NCBI RefSeq assembly: GCF_019279795.1
Contig: NC_056732.1
Span: forward strand, 1,076,043,240 to 1,076,107,239
DNA from: Protopterus annectens
Taxonomy: Eukaryota; Chordata; Ceratodontiformes; Protopteridae
Length of the DNA stretch: 64,000 nt
Direction: 5' to 3'
Position 1 is the first letter of the stretch. The number at the start of each line of letters is the position of its first letter. Shown piece by piece: positions 51,843-63,700 of the stretch. Position numbers and translations under genes: made by a program. The notes under the pieces were generated by a model. It had not been told where the DNA came from. It was given only the letters and a program-made list of their open reading frames with translations, and ran no database searches.

Positions 51843-53270
51843 CCTGGTGTCCTGCAGAGTTCTACAGCAGCAGAGAGACAAAAGAGAGACTTTGGAGTGA
51901 TTAAGTATAATTTTTCTGCATTTTCTTGCTGCCTTTAGCTAATACCACTTAAAATGCCAATTTTTTAGAGTTTCTATAATTTAAAAAGCTTGTTACAGCT
52001 ACATATTGTACTTATTTTACTGCCTGCACTTTAACAAAGTTGTTTTTGTGTTTAAATTACCTGTTTAACTGTTGTAGGCTACACACTCAAGTGTGCTAGC
52101 CATTTCTGGCATTTAAAGTGTTTTTTTGACTGTATCTGCTTTATTTTCTGAAAAAAAAAAACAAAAAATATACTTGTTTTCCCTCCTTTCTAAGCTAGTA
52201 TAGTCCAGTTTTCAGGTTAGTGCTGAATTCAGGGCTGTGTTACAAGTTTCTGTGCTTGCCCATACCTTACTTGGATAGAAGGAAGTTTCTCTGCTCACTT
52301 GTGAGAGAGGGTAGCTTTAAGCAGCCTATCTATCCCTGGAGGAGTGGTTTCAGCCCAGAAATTAGTAGTTTATTAGCCATTTTGGGCTAATTTCTATCTT
52401 TTTCATTTCCCTGCTATAAAACCCGCATTTGCAAGGTTTTTACACTTGTATACAGCTCAGCAAGCTCCTGTCTGGTGCCCTGCAGAGTTCTACAGCAGTA
52501 GAGAGACAAAAGAGAGGCTTTGGAGTGATTGAGTATCATTTTTCTGCATTTTCTTGCTGCCTTTAGATAATTCTGCCTAAAACACCAATTTTTTTAGAGT
52601 TTCTGTGATTTAAAAAGCTTGTTTCAGCTACATATTGTACTCATTTTACTGCCTGCACTTTAACAAAGTCATTTTTGTGTTTAAATTACCTGTTTAACTG
52701 TTGTAGGCTACACACTCAAGTGTGATAGCCATTTCTGTGCATTTAAAGTGTTTTTTGATTGTATCTGCTTTATTTTCTGAAAATATATATATATACTTGT
52801 TTTCCCGCCTTTCTAAGCTAGTATAGTCCAGTTTTCAGGTTTGTGCTGAATTCAGGGCTGTGTTACAAGTTTCTGTGTTTGCCCATACCTTACGTGGATA
52901 GAAGGATGTTTCTCTGTTCACCTGTTAGAGAGGGGAGCTTTGAGCAGCCTATCTGTCCCTGGAGGAGTGGTTTCAGCCCAGAAATTAGTAGTTTATTGGC
53001 CATTTTGGGCTAATTTCTATCTCTTTCATTTCCTGGCTATAAAACCCACATTTGCAAGGTTTTTGCACTTGTATACAGCTCAGCAAGCTCCTGCCTGGTG
53101 CCCTGCAGAGTTCTACAGCAGCAGAGACAAAAGAGAGCCTTTGGAGTGATTAAGTATCATTTTTCTGCATTTTCTTGCTGCCTTTAGCTAATTTCACCTA
53201 AAATGCTGATTTTTTAGAGTTTCTGTGATTTAAAAAGCTTGTTTCAGCTACATATTGCACTTATTTTACC
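51843..53270 (+). repeat. About 620-bp tandem monomers, 2.3 copies
   Basis: CTGGTGYCCTGCAGAGTTC recurs at 51844, 52472 and 53095 (periods 628 and 623). Each full unit contains CTGCTATAAAACCCGCATTT or CTGGCTATAAAACCCACATT, a good TATA box about 50 bp before the end (52415, 53035). The third copy stops after about 176 bp at ACTTATTTTAC. Sequence between copies differs by scattered bases and a few A/AT-run length changes. Confidence 0.9.
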
Positions 53271-53274
53271 ACCA

Positions 53275-54503
53275 CCGTAAATAGCACAAGTAACAAAAAA
53301 CTGAGGGTAATGCTACTCAATGCCAGAAATCTAATCCTCAAAATGCACACTCAAGGCACTTCTCAGTATGGAGAAAATCGATATATGTGCAGTAACAGAA
53401 ACCTGGTTTAAGGCTCCAGAGAGCACCCCAGCACTACCAGGCTACAACTCATACCATACATTTCGGCCACAAAACCTGGACCGAAATACAAAAGGTGGGG
53501 GTGTATCCATATTCATCAAGGATACCCACACCTCCAGGTTAGTGGCACAGCATGATGCTTCAGAGATCATCCACGTGCAACTAACAACAGGTAAAACTTC
53601 AATTCAAATTGTAGCTTGCTACAGATCACCCACCATATCCCAGGACCTCCACTCCGCATTTCTGGAAACTCTGGGAAGCATAAAGGCCCTACCAAACACC
53701 CTAATATTGGGTGATTTCAATTACCCAAACATTAACTAGGAGAACTACTCAAGTACTAACTCCCTTGGCCAACATTTCCTAGAATGTATAAACTCAATTG
53801 CCCTGGATCAGCTGGTCAACACCCCCACCAGAGGTGACAATATATTGGACCTGGTCATCACCAACATGGGCAACCAGTGTTCCACACCGGAGGTCAACCC
53901 CTCGCTGGTTAGATCTGACCATAAACGAATCACTCTGGATATCCACATTCCGCACCCATCCCGGTCAAAGAAACCAAAGCAAACTTCACATCACTTAAGA
54001 CCAAGATGGAAAGTTTCAAAGCCCCCATGCTAAAGGATAACGCTGTCCAAGCTGCAAAATCCTTTACTAATGCACTCTACGGGCACCTACAAGAATGCAT
54101 GAGTTGTGCTATCCCAAGCAAAACCAAGACTCACTCCTCCAAGAAAAGGAAACCAGTCTGGTGGACTCCTGCCATAAACAAGCTATACAATAGAAGGAGG
54201 GAACTAGTTCAGAAAAGAGTAAAATCCCAAGAAGGGAAGACACCCCTGATCAGTATCAGCAAGAAACTACGTTCCCTCATAAAATCATCCAAGGCTAGCT
54301 TCGAAAGAAAAATTGCTAAGGACTCCAAAGATAACCACAAGGCATTCTTTAGCTATGTCAAGAATCTAAGTGGCAATCCTGAGATCTGCTTGGAGTTAGT
54401 GCAGAATGGCACAAAATACACTGAACTGACCGGTATAGCCAACATCCTGGCAGACAGATTCAGTGCAAACTTCACCCCCTCTCACCCCCAAAAGGTCCCA
54501 TAA
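53275..54503 (+). pseudogene. CR1-C APE endonuclease and linker
   Basis: Begins KKLRVMLLNARNLILKMHT, with a frame change near 53345. Frame 53368-53739 continues with ICAVTETWFKAPES (catalytic Glu), TKGGGVSIFIKD and TLILGDFNYPNIN. A TAG at 53737-53739 replaces the Trp codon of the NWEN motif kept in CR1-B. The same frame then resumes with SDHKRITLDIHIP (catalytic His, about 53920). The linker KKRKPVWWTPAINKLYNRRR (54006-54503) leads to RT in another frame. This part would nick the target. Confidence 0.87.
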
Positions 54504-54521
54504 CTATACCAGAAGAATGTA

Positions 54522-56082
54522 GTGCCCCCTGAAATCACAGACACTCAGGTTAAAACAGCCCTATCCAAAGCCAAAAACACAGCATCAATGGGACCGGATA
54601 GTGTCCCAGGCTACATCCTACATGGGCTCAAAGATGAACTAACCCCTCACCCAAACACACTGTTCAAACTCAGCCTCTCCACAGGCTACGTGCCCATAGA
54701 GTGGTGCACAGCAACGGTTATTCTGCTCACAAAGGTGGAGCCACAACAGACCCCAGGAACTATCTCGATATAAGCCTGACTAGCTCGGTCTGCAAGTATG
54801 GAGCGCATCATCGTGGATCTCATTAACAGAGACATTGGGAACCTCCAAACACTGGACCCTACCCAGTTCAGCTTTGTTAAGGGCAGATCATGCCTCCTAA
54901 ACCTGGTGGACTTCTTTGAGACAGTTACCAAGGCAATAGATGAGGGAAAGGTGGTCCACACAGCCTACCTAAACCTCGCAAAGTACTTCGACACCAGTCC
55001 CCATTCAGGTATTATAGACAAGCTCACCAGCCTAAACATAAACCCCTACATCACGAGATAGGTTGCCAACTGGCTCACAGACAGAACCCACATGGTAAGA
55101 GTTGCGGGAGCTAGGTCTGACTCTAAATTGGTTACAAGTGGCATTCCCCAGGACTCAGTCCTAGGACCCCTCCTGTTCTTATTATACTTCTCAGCGGTAC
55201 AGGCAAGCACAGGAGGACTATGGCTGACCAGGTTTGCAGATGACTGCAAACTTGGGGCTATAACTGACTCTCCAGCTGACACAGACATCCTCCAAAAGGG
55301 TCTCACTGAAACAGATACCTGATGTCAAAACCATGGCCTCAAGCTAAATGCCAAAAAGTGCAGTCATCCCCTTTGGAAAAAACAAACTACCCACAAACTA
55401 CCACATAGGTGGTAGCCCCCTAAATTCAGAAGACATAATAAGGGATCTGGGGACCCAAGTAGATAGTAACCTCTCCTTTGATAATCACATTGCCAACGTG
55501 GTTAGAAAATCCTTCTATGTGGCCCACCTAATCACAAAAAGGTTTGCATCCAGATCAAAAGAGGTCATTTTGCCCTTCTACGCATCACTCATCAGACCCA
55601 TCACAGAGTACAATGCCCCATTTGGGATGTACCTTACAAGACACCTGCAACAGCTGGAAAGACCACAAAAGTACCTCACCAAGAGGATCACTGGCTTTAA
55701 ACAGATGCCCTATGCAGGTCGACTGAAGAAACTCCAGCTGTACTCGATTGCATACCGCCTACTCAGAGGTGATCTCTGCCTGACATACAAGGCCATGCCC
55801 AACCCAGAATTGATGGACATGCTCCATCTAAAGAAAATCATATCCCCTCGAGCCACATACTCTAGGGATCTAAACCTCACCACAAGAATAAATAGGACAT
55901 GCTGGAGGGATAGATTCCTGTCCCAGAGACTTCCCATGCTCTGGAACAAGATTCAAATCTACATTAGGCAGAGCTCCTCGCTAACCCTCTTCAAGAGAAA
56001 CCTTGACAAGTGGATGGGAAACAGAAAGTTTACCCCAGGGATCACTTCAATGGCTCTGCTGGACAGAGGCACAGGGAACTAA
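54522..56082 (+). pseudogene. CR1-C reverse transcriptase
   Basis: Pieces in order: AKNTASMGPDSVPGYIL (54570-54620), QFSFVKGRSCLLNLVDFF (54865), motif A as AYLNLAKYFDTSP (first catalytic Asp present), ITSGIPQ-type motif B as VTSGIPQDSVLGPLLF with Gly to Asp change, RFADDCKLGA active site (55225), then GLKLNAKK-like sequence. The long C-terminal frame 55348-56082 (RPQKYLTKRITGFKQMPYAG, YRLLRGDLCLTYKA, CWRDRFLSQRLPMLWNKI) ends in LDRGTGN and a stop. Four frame changes or stops in total. Confidence 0.88.
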
Positions 56083-56165
56083 TCTAAGGGGGCGGCAAAA
56101 GCCAACACATTCCAGCTAGGCTTATAAATGCCTTTGGGCAGATAGCCTAGTACCTACCTATGAAC

Positions 56166-56398
56166 TGACGAACCTAAGATCCTCTTTGTGAGGAACTTCT
56201 GTGGCCTTTCCAGTTGGTGGAGGAGTCTAGTGAGGTACATGCCAAATGGGGCATTGTACGCTATGATGGGCTGATGAGGGCCGAATAGAGAGAAATAATT
56301 AATTATTTTTTCCTGGATGAGAACCCTTTTGTGATGAGATGTGCCACAGAGAAGGACTTCCTAACTACAGTGGCGACGTGGTTGTTGAAGGAGAGATG
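56166..56398 (-). mobile_element. CR1-D/E, 5' segment
   Basis: Continues the minus-strand CR1 from 51842: on the minus strand it encodes SFNNHVATVVRKSFSVAHLI and RPQKFL-type sequence in front of the part at 51840. It ends at 56398, where Penelope-like sequence begins. As a 5'-truncated copy it is about 710 bp in all. Confidence 0.8.
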
Positions 56399-56640
56399 GC
56401 TTGTTTTGTAATGCGATCTTGCATGACCCACCTCATAAGTCAGTGTTCTCCTTTCTATTTTAAAAAATGTAAACTTCTTAAAAGTCACACAAGTCAAAAA
56501 ATGCTTGTATAAAGCATTGTTCCTGTCTTTATTATGCATACTTCTACAGTGTTTGTAAATTCTCTTCATTAATGAACATTCAGTTTTTCCAACATAAAAT
56601 GTGTCACAGTTTATTTCCTCATTTATAAAAAGTTTCTTAG
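56399..56640 (-). pseudogene. PLE GIY-YIG fragment, minus strand
   Basis: On the minus strand: DTFYVGKTE, then LMKRIYKHCRSMHNKDRNNA and LYKHFLTCVTFKKFTFF, the second half of a GIY-YIG domain (YVGKT...RxxxH...NxALxxHF). It matches the plus-strand PLE at 60675-60770 closely in nucleotides (GCATAATAAAGACA, AACAATGCTTT). The first half and RT are absent on this strand. Confidence 0.72.
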
Positions 56641-57010
56641 CACCTTTTAAGTGCCTTGGCTAGTGTTGTTTTCAATGAAAATTTGATATATGTTCCAGAA
56701 GACATCAAGAGTTTATATTTGGTAATTCATGAGAATGAACCATTCTTGGAAAAGCATGTCTGTATTCTCAACATCAGGATTTTCAAGTTTAGGTTTCCTA
56801 AATGATGACAATTCAGATGTACAACTGGACATTAAGACTGAGGGTGACTTTTCTATTTAGAATTATGTAACTCTGCTGTAAAAAAAGTTTATTCTGCTTT
56901 ATTTAAAAAAGCACCTCTTTGTTGTAGCAGGGAGGGCTAATCTTCTTAACACCTTGATTAACTTCAAAGCTTTAGCAAGAAAGTTGAATTTGTGGGCATA
57001 TTTTAGCAAC
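56636..57010 (+). pseudogene. PLE RT fragment, plus strand
   Basis: The stretch from CACCTTTTAAGTGCCTTGGC through TTTTCAATGAAAATTTGATA parallels 59525-59620 of the neighbouring PLE, which lies inside its RT region. It therefore abuts the preceding minus-strand GIY-YIG piece in opposite orientation, an arrangement seen in 5'-truncated PLE copies. Heavily decayed after about 56750. Confidence 0.5.
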
Positions 57011-58985
57011 AAAAGTGAATGAGATAAGAAATCATTTTCCAGGACAAGTGTATTTATTCCTTCCAAGTAATATAAGAAATGGTGGGATTTGAGACCAGAG
57101 TCAGATCATGGTCAAATGGGGCCCTAAACAGGGTAATGGATCAGCCCCCCCCCCTACACAGACACACAACAGCCTCCTTAGCAACAGCCCTCCCAGCTCC
57201 CCCAGCAGCCATTCCAGTGTGTCATTACTTGGCTAGTTCTCACCAGTTACCATAAACACTGTTTAAACCTGTCAGTGTGCATACTATTTTCTCTGTTACT
57301 TTCACAATGCTTACATATATTAGGATTTAATTTAAATCTTTTATTTCACATTTTATAGCACAAACACTGATAGAAATTTGCTAAACAAAATAATGCAGTC
57401 TCACCAATGAAAACAGACTTAGCATTAACAGTAAACTTCCCTGACCTTGAAACTCACATTTATTGAAATACCCACATTCAAATAAAATGCATCTGGCCAG
57501 TGGTGCATAAAATTTACCTTTCGGCTATTTTCAAACCATAGGCCCATTGCATACATTTTTAGGACAATGCAGACATGCATGTGTTCTTTGATTCACCTTC
57601 CTGATTGTGTTAAATTATATTCCTTGTACAATACAGCACCACTTGTTAGAGTGTTTTAAATTTGTAGTTTTGAACATTTTTTCAGTAAGCGATGAAATAA
57701 AACATATGAATCAATAATGACAAAACTGCCCATTTCAGAATATTTCAACCATAAAAGGCCACTCTATCAGTCAATATGCACAATCTCTGCAGAACTAAAA
57801 GTAATCTCAATAATTCCACATTAAAGAGATCTGTTGCTGCTAGCAAACAACTTTATATTTCAGTGTTGCAACTACAAATTCAATGCCTGCTACTCATGAA
57901 GAATAAATTGCAGAGGTTACATTTAAAAAAATGGTTAAGTTGGTAATATTGCAATAGGGAATGGATGATAACATGTTCATAGTTACTAGGCATCTCATTT
58001 AAAGGAGGACACACTCAGAACTGCAGCACCCCCCTTTAAAGTACAACACAATATCAGCAAGCCATCTACATGGTGTGGGAGCAGAACCCACAGCTTTCTA
58101 CATCAAAAGTAAGTATGCTACCTGTTGTGTTACTAACACTGCTTTCAAATTTTATACCACAAACAGTGATGACCATTTCCTAAACAAATCAGTTGCACAC
58201 TGAAAAAATAATTAGCATGAGCAGCAATAAACTTCTTTCCCCCTGAAGCTCACAATTCCTTGAAAATGTACTGAAGCTCACAATTCCTTGAAAATGCACG
58301 GAAACTCACTTCCTTGAAAATGCACTTTGAGTAGTCTTATAGTTAGTGTAGATGATTCATGCTCTTGTTTCCTATAACCAAGGTACAGAGTTTGATCCTG
58401 AGCAAATTGACTAACCTGCTATCCCTAAGTAGGGCATTACACACATACACCTTACTGATGGAATGTTCATTATGAGCAGAAGCAGGCATAAATTCCCATT
58501 GTCCAGAAGTAAGAGGAATGTTTTGCATTTAAATTCCATGTGCAGACACGGAAAAAAAGAAACAAGCAACAGCAGATGTGTGCGTAGACATACACAGAAG
58601 CACACAGATACAGAGGGTGTTCTTAAAGAAGAATGGACACACTTAAAGAAGACATTTTTTTTTAATTAAAAGTAAATATTGTGGCAGCTCTCCCTGGCCA
58701 ATGGGCCTTCTCCCAGCCAGCGAGCCCCCTCCCAGCCAGCAGGCCATGAGCAACTGTCTAAGTTGCCTAGTGCTGGACCCGGGTTTGTTTGAAACTCTGT
58801 GTAAAAATGATACTAGAAGTATTGCTACCATAAAACTGAAAACAATGAATGTAACACATAATTTTAATGCATGGGAGAAGCTGCAATCCTTGCTAGGGAA
58901 ATATTGATTGTTTGATTTCCTGCTATAGATTTACAATTATAAAGCTTGTTATGGACTATGTATATAGTTAATTATAGTTAAAATG
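57011..58985. other. Unassigned stretch with a diverged internal duplication
   Basis: No recognisable gene. Segments 57340-57480 and 58150-58290 are diverged direct copies (CACAAACACTGATAGAAATT against CACAAACAGTGATGACCATT; AACTTCCCTGACCTTGAAAC against AACTTCTTTCCCCCTGAAGC). In the second, a block of about 29 bp around CTCACAATTCCTTGAAAATG is repeated nearly three times (58247-58325). A Pro/Ser-coding C-rich patch lies at 57140-57215. Probably old repeats of unknown type. Confidence 0.5.
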
Positions 58986-60771
58986 TTAATAATTGTTATG
59001 TTAATGGTTTTGTTAAAAAACAACAAACATTTTTTGAGAAAAAAAATGATATTAGAAGTTTGCTTAAAGCATTGATTCTTTAATCTTACTAAAAAAATAG
59101 ACTAACTTTACTATCTGTTTCTAAGAACTGGGCTATTAGGCTAATGAAGCTGGATAAAGATGGGAAGGCTTATAATTATGAGGTCTATTGCTTATGCAGC
59201 TAAAATGTTATCTGTGTTGAACTATATTGATTTTTATACTCCTGTTTCTATTAACAAAATTAATATAATTTATGCATATGCTAGGATGAATTTGCATATT
59301 TTTTTACTACAGATAATATCTTCTGATTTACGTCAGTTTTCACAAGTTTCAAATCCTGTTGTAACTGGGATTTGTGGTATTTCCAAAGTTCATACTATCT
59401 TGCAATTCCTATCTTTTAGACCCATAGTGTCTGCTAGAGGTTCAATTTTGGAAACACTAGCTATACTTGTTGGCAGGAAGCTCAACATATGTTCAGGTTA
59501 TTCCATCATTTATTGAAAGATTCTTGGCACTTTTAAGTGTCTTGGATAGTGTTGCTTTTAATGAAAATTTGATATTTCTTAACACATCAAGAGCTTATAT
59601 TCTGTAATTCCATATGATAAAGACAAGGATTGGTTCACAAATACAGTAGTTTCTTTAGTTATTTAGATAATGTTGACATTAAGCTGATTGAAACCTCTAT
59701 GAATATCATACTTAGCAACAATTTTCTGTAATTTTTATGGGGAATATTTTAAACGGTGTGAAAGAGGGGCTATGTGTGCAGCAGTAGTACCTTTTCATGC
59801 CAGTTTGGTGTTCATGAAATGGAAACCAGACAATCCTTTTTTAGTGATTTTAAAAATGTTATTCAAGGTAATTTTAAGTGTCAAGATGACATATTTATGT
59901 TAAGGTATGGTAATATTCCCCAGCTGAAAGCTTTTTTTTTCTGTTTTGGGAAAGTACTACATATTTTTTAAAATTTACATTTTAGCATTCAGAAGTTGAC
60001 AAACCATTATTTAGATGTTAAAATCTGAAAAGCTTTAGCAGAACAAAGGTTCCAATTTTCAATTTACTGTAAGCCTCCTTTTAATTCGTATCTGGATTAT
60101 TGTAGTTGTCATCCTTTTCAAATTAAGAAAGGGATTGCTAAAGGGCAAATAATAAGGCTTTCATGTTTAATTTCAGATAAAGAGTTATCTATTAGTCAAT
60201 TGAACAAACTCAGTAAGTTATACAGAACAGTTAGCCAGTATGTACCATTTGGTGAATAACAACAGGTCTATTTTATATAGTCCTATTATTAACAAGTGTG
60301 CATCTGTAGATTTTTCTTTTCAAAACAAAACAAAGATAAAGAACTAATATTCATGACAATGTATTAGTTGGATGCTAGGGATATCTATAGTATCATTAAG
60401 AATAATTGGGATAAAGTTTTTAATCTGTAGGGTCTTTGCCACCAAGAATTGTTTATAGGAAAGCTACCAACATTTAGCAAATGCTGGAGGGTTGCTCTAA
60501 AACTACAAGCCTAACACATTGTAAGATGGGAAGATACGGAGCCTGTTATCAGTGCAGGTGCATCTTGGAGGAGATAAATATTTTTGTTAAATCATATTTG
60601 CATTTGTTGTCCAGGTTTCATACTAGATCAGTGATTTACTTATTTCAATGCATATCATGTTACCTGTTCTATGTTGGAAAAGTGATCCATCGTTAATGGA
60701 AAAAATTTTTGAATACTGTACAAGCATTCATAATAAAGACATGAACAATGCTTTCTATAAACATTCTTTGT
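58986..60771 (+). pseudogene. Penelope-like element RT to GIY-YIG, broken
   Basis: Plus-strand pieces follow PLE order. GICGISKVHTILQFLSFRPI then VSARGSILETLA (59365-59460) is the family's YGxPKxHK...RPIVSxxGS motif. CQDDIFMLRYGN (59880-59915) is the RT active site, where the family has RYxDDIFMxW. Then HSEVDKPLF (59985), a C-terminal linker ending YGACYQCRC (60535) and the GIY-YIG start SVIYLFQCISCYLFYVGKV (60630-60685). The end of the domain runs to about 60770, where a LINE tail begins. At least six stops or frameshifts. Telomerase-related RT plus nuclease; inactive. Confidence 0.78.
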
Positions 60772-63700
60772 GTTTTTTTTTTTTTAAACAAATTTATTGT
60801 TTTAACATATAAGAGAAATATCATAACAATTTTATACAAATAATTAAAAATAGGTATTATTATAATATTCAACAAAACAACTAAAGTATTTACAAAGACA
60901 TCCACTACAATCAGATCAATTAATTAAACTAAAATACTGTGCTATTGAAATTAGAATTTTTTTAACAAATTTTGTAAATTATCCTATACAATAAAATGTG
61001 ATGTTTTTCTAGTTGTTCTCATTCTAATTGTGCTTATTTCCATATGACACATTATATTCATAACATTTTTAAATTCATTGAACAAAGGAGGTGTATCTGA
61101 AATCCAATTTCTAGTTATTATTTTCCTAGCCACTGCTAGGATAGACCATAACAAGGGAAGCTTAATCTTTTAACACATTGAGGTACAGGTGTGTTGAATA
61201 ATATAAGAGACTTAGAAATAATGAAATTATCTGTAAAAGAGCCTGCAAAATTCATTAATTGACTTCCAGTATTCTTTCAACTTCATACAGTCATAAAACA
61301 TATGAGCCCAGTCAGCATTAATTTCTACATTACATCTCTTACATAGATTATCTTTATTATTAATTTTATTCATCATCAAAGGTGTATAAAAGATCTATGT
61401 AAAAATTTCCATGTATAAAGTCTCCAGACAATGGAAGATGTAGTTCTATAAGCAGATTCCAATATATATTGTTTATCTTGTTGAGTTGGTGGGTCCCCAT
61501 TAATAGAGGTGAAATAATTCCAGTATGAATCTACATTGTAAAAAGTTTCTTGTCTGATAATTTTATGTATATATGAAAGTTTACCTTTATCAGAAACTTT
61601 ATGCTGTAAATTTATTATCAAGTAATCAATCAGTTTTGGAATAGATTCTTTAACTGTTATAGACATTAGATCTATTCTATCAATGAGATGTTGTCTAAAG
61701 ATCTGAACCTCTAACCAGCAAGTTTCTCTTAGATCAAATTCTTGTTTTAAGAAATCTAGATTTTTAACTTTATTATCAGATATCAGCTGATACCAGTACT
61801 TTAGATTATTATCTATAGCTAAATGAGCTCCTTCAGAAGTAGATGACATAAGCATACCCTGAGTATAAATTATAGGAATACAATAAAATTCCATTCCCTA
61901 TACTTAGGGTGCATGAATATAAAGTTACGATAACTAATAATAATATTTAATGGGTAACAGACCATATGTTTAGGTGTAATAGGTGAAGTACAAAATTCCT
62001 TTAGCAACCACAACATGGAGTTATTTATAATCATATTTTTATGTGTTAAGGAGATTTTCATGAAGTGCATACTAATTAGCTCCCAATAATCTTTCCATTT
62101 TCTGACATATGACCGATCTATTAATAAAGTAATAACTTTTATAATAGAAGAGATAATATATAAATTAAAGTCTGGAAAAGAAATACCCCTTGAGACCAGC
62201 TATTAGTATGTTTCTTTAATGCAATCCTAGGTCTATTAGGTGCCCATAAGAAATTTAACATTAGTGTATTCAGTTTCTTGATAGTTATTTTTGTAGGTGA
62301 AAGTATTATTGATTGTATTAAGTATAAAATCTTGGGGAATATTATCATTTTAATAATTGTAAGTCTCTCCTCCATAGTAAAAACATATTATTCCAGGTAT
62401 TAAAAAGATTTTGTATATTAAGAAAACAGGTATTATAGTTATTATATATAATAGATTTAATATCTTTAGATAGTATTATACCTAAATAAGTTATCTGACC
62501 TGAGTTGGGTACATATTTAGTAAAATCACTAATGAGAGTATTTTTCGTGTATATATAGGTAGTATTTTAGTTTTTCTTCATTGAATATTAAACCAGAAAT
62601 ACTTTTAAAATTCATCATTTTATCAAATAAAGACTGCATAGAAGAATTAGATCCTGCTGATGTAATTAGAACATCATCTGCAAAAGTTGAATTTTTGATG
62701 TTGTATTTTCTTCTATTTCAAAACCCTCTATGTCAGTACTGTTTCTAATCAAATTAGCCCAAGGCTCCATTACTAAAGTGAATAATAGTGGAGAAAGTGG
62801 ACATCCTTGCTTTGTACCTTTAAGAATGGGTATTTTTGTGAAACATATGTTCCTACCTTAATATAAGCCAGCTTCCTTTGTATAAATGCTCAATTAAATT
62901 TACAAATGCATCAGAGAAATTTGTGCACTTCAGTAAGGTAAACAGATAGTCCCAACTTACTGAATCAAATGCTGAACCTATATCAAGACTAATAAGTGTT
63001 AAATCTTTCTTTTTCCTATTTGCAAAATCAATTAATGTTAAAGTTCTTCTTATATTATCAAAAGTATTTCTATTTACAATGAAGCCCGCCTGATCTATGT
63101 CTATAATGCCGGGATAATTGTCTTCAATCTATCAGCAAAAATACTCATAAACATTTTATAATCAACATTAAGTAATGAGATGGGTCGATATGAAGAACAT
63201 CTAGTTGGATCTTTATTAGGTTTTAAAATTGGTGAAATAAATGTATATTGCCAAGATGGGGGGGGTTATTAACTCATTTTGGGCCAGAATAAAACCTTAT
63301 GTATTAATGAATATGTAGTTTTAGAAAGGATTTTATATATCTCTGGTATAATACCATCATTACCCGGTGCTTTGTTTGATTTAAGCTTATTTGTTTGTGT
63401 AATAACTTCTGTATATGAAATACTCTTGTCCAATAGTTTAATCTGTTGTTTATTAAGCTTTTTATTCATGTTTGTGGTTATAAACTCCTTTATTTTATCT
63501 TTAGGTTCCATGTTAATGTTGTTATGGTTAATCTTGTGAAAGTGATTTCTAAATTCATCCAGTATTTCTGGTATACTAGAAACATTCTTCTTTTCCTTAG
63601 AGAAAAGATTTCTTTGATATGGTTTTGTTTATTCAATCTTTTGTTTTATTTTTAAGTCTATGTAAGTAGTTGGGGCTTATTGAATAAGACAAAACTTGTA

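Larger units (their letters stand above)
51843..56165 (+). mobile_element. CR1-C, CR1 LINE with tandem 5' monomers and no ORF1
   Basis: Two full and one partial copy of an about 620-bp unit (51843-53270) run directly into the CR1 endonuclease start at about 53275, followed by RT and the 3' UTR ending near CTAGTACCTACCTATGAAC. The flanking CR1-D/E halves show that monomers and coding part inserted together. Blocks of the monomer resemble the CR1-B 5' UTR, so they are very likely promoter units. The Cys-rich and esterase portions of ORF1 are entirely absent. Confidence 0.82.
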
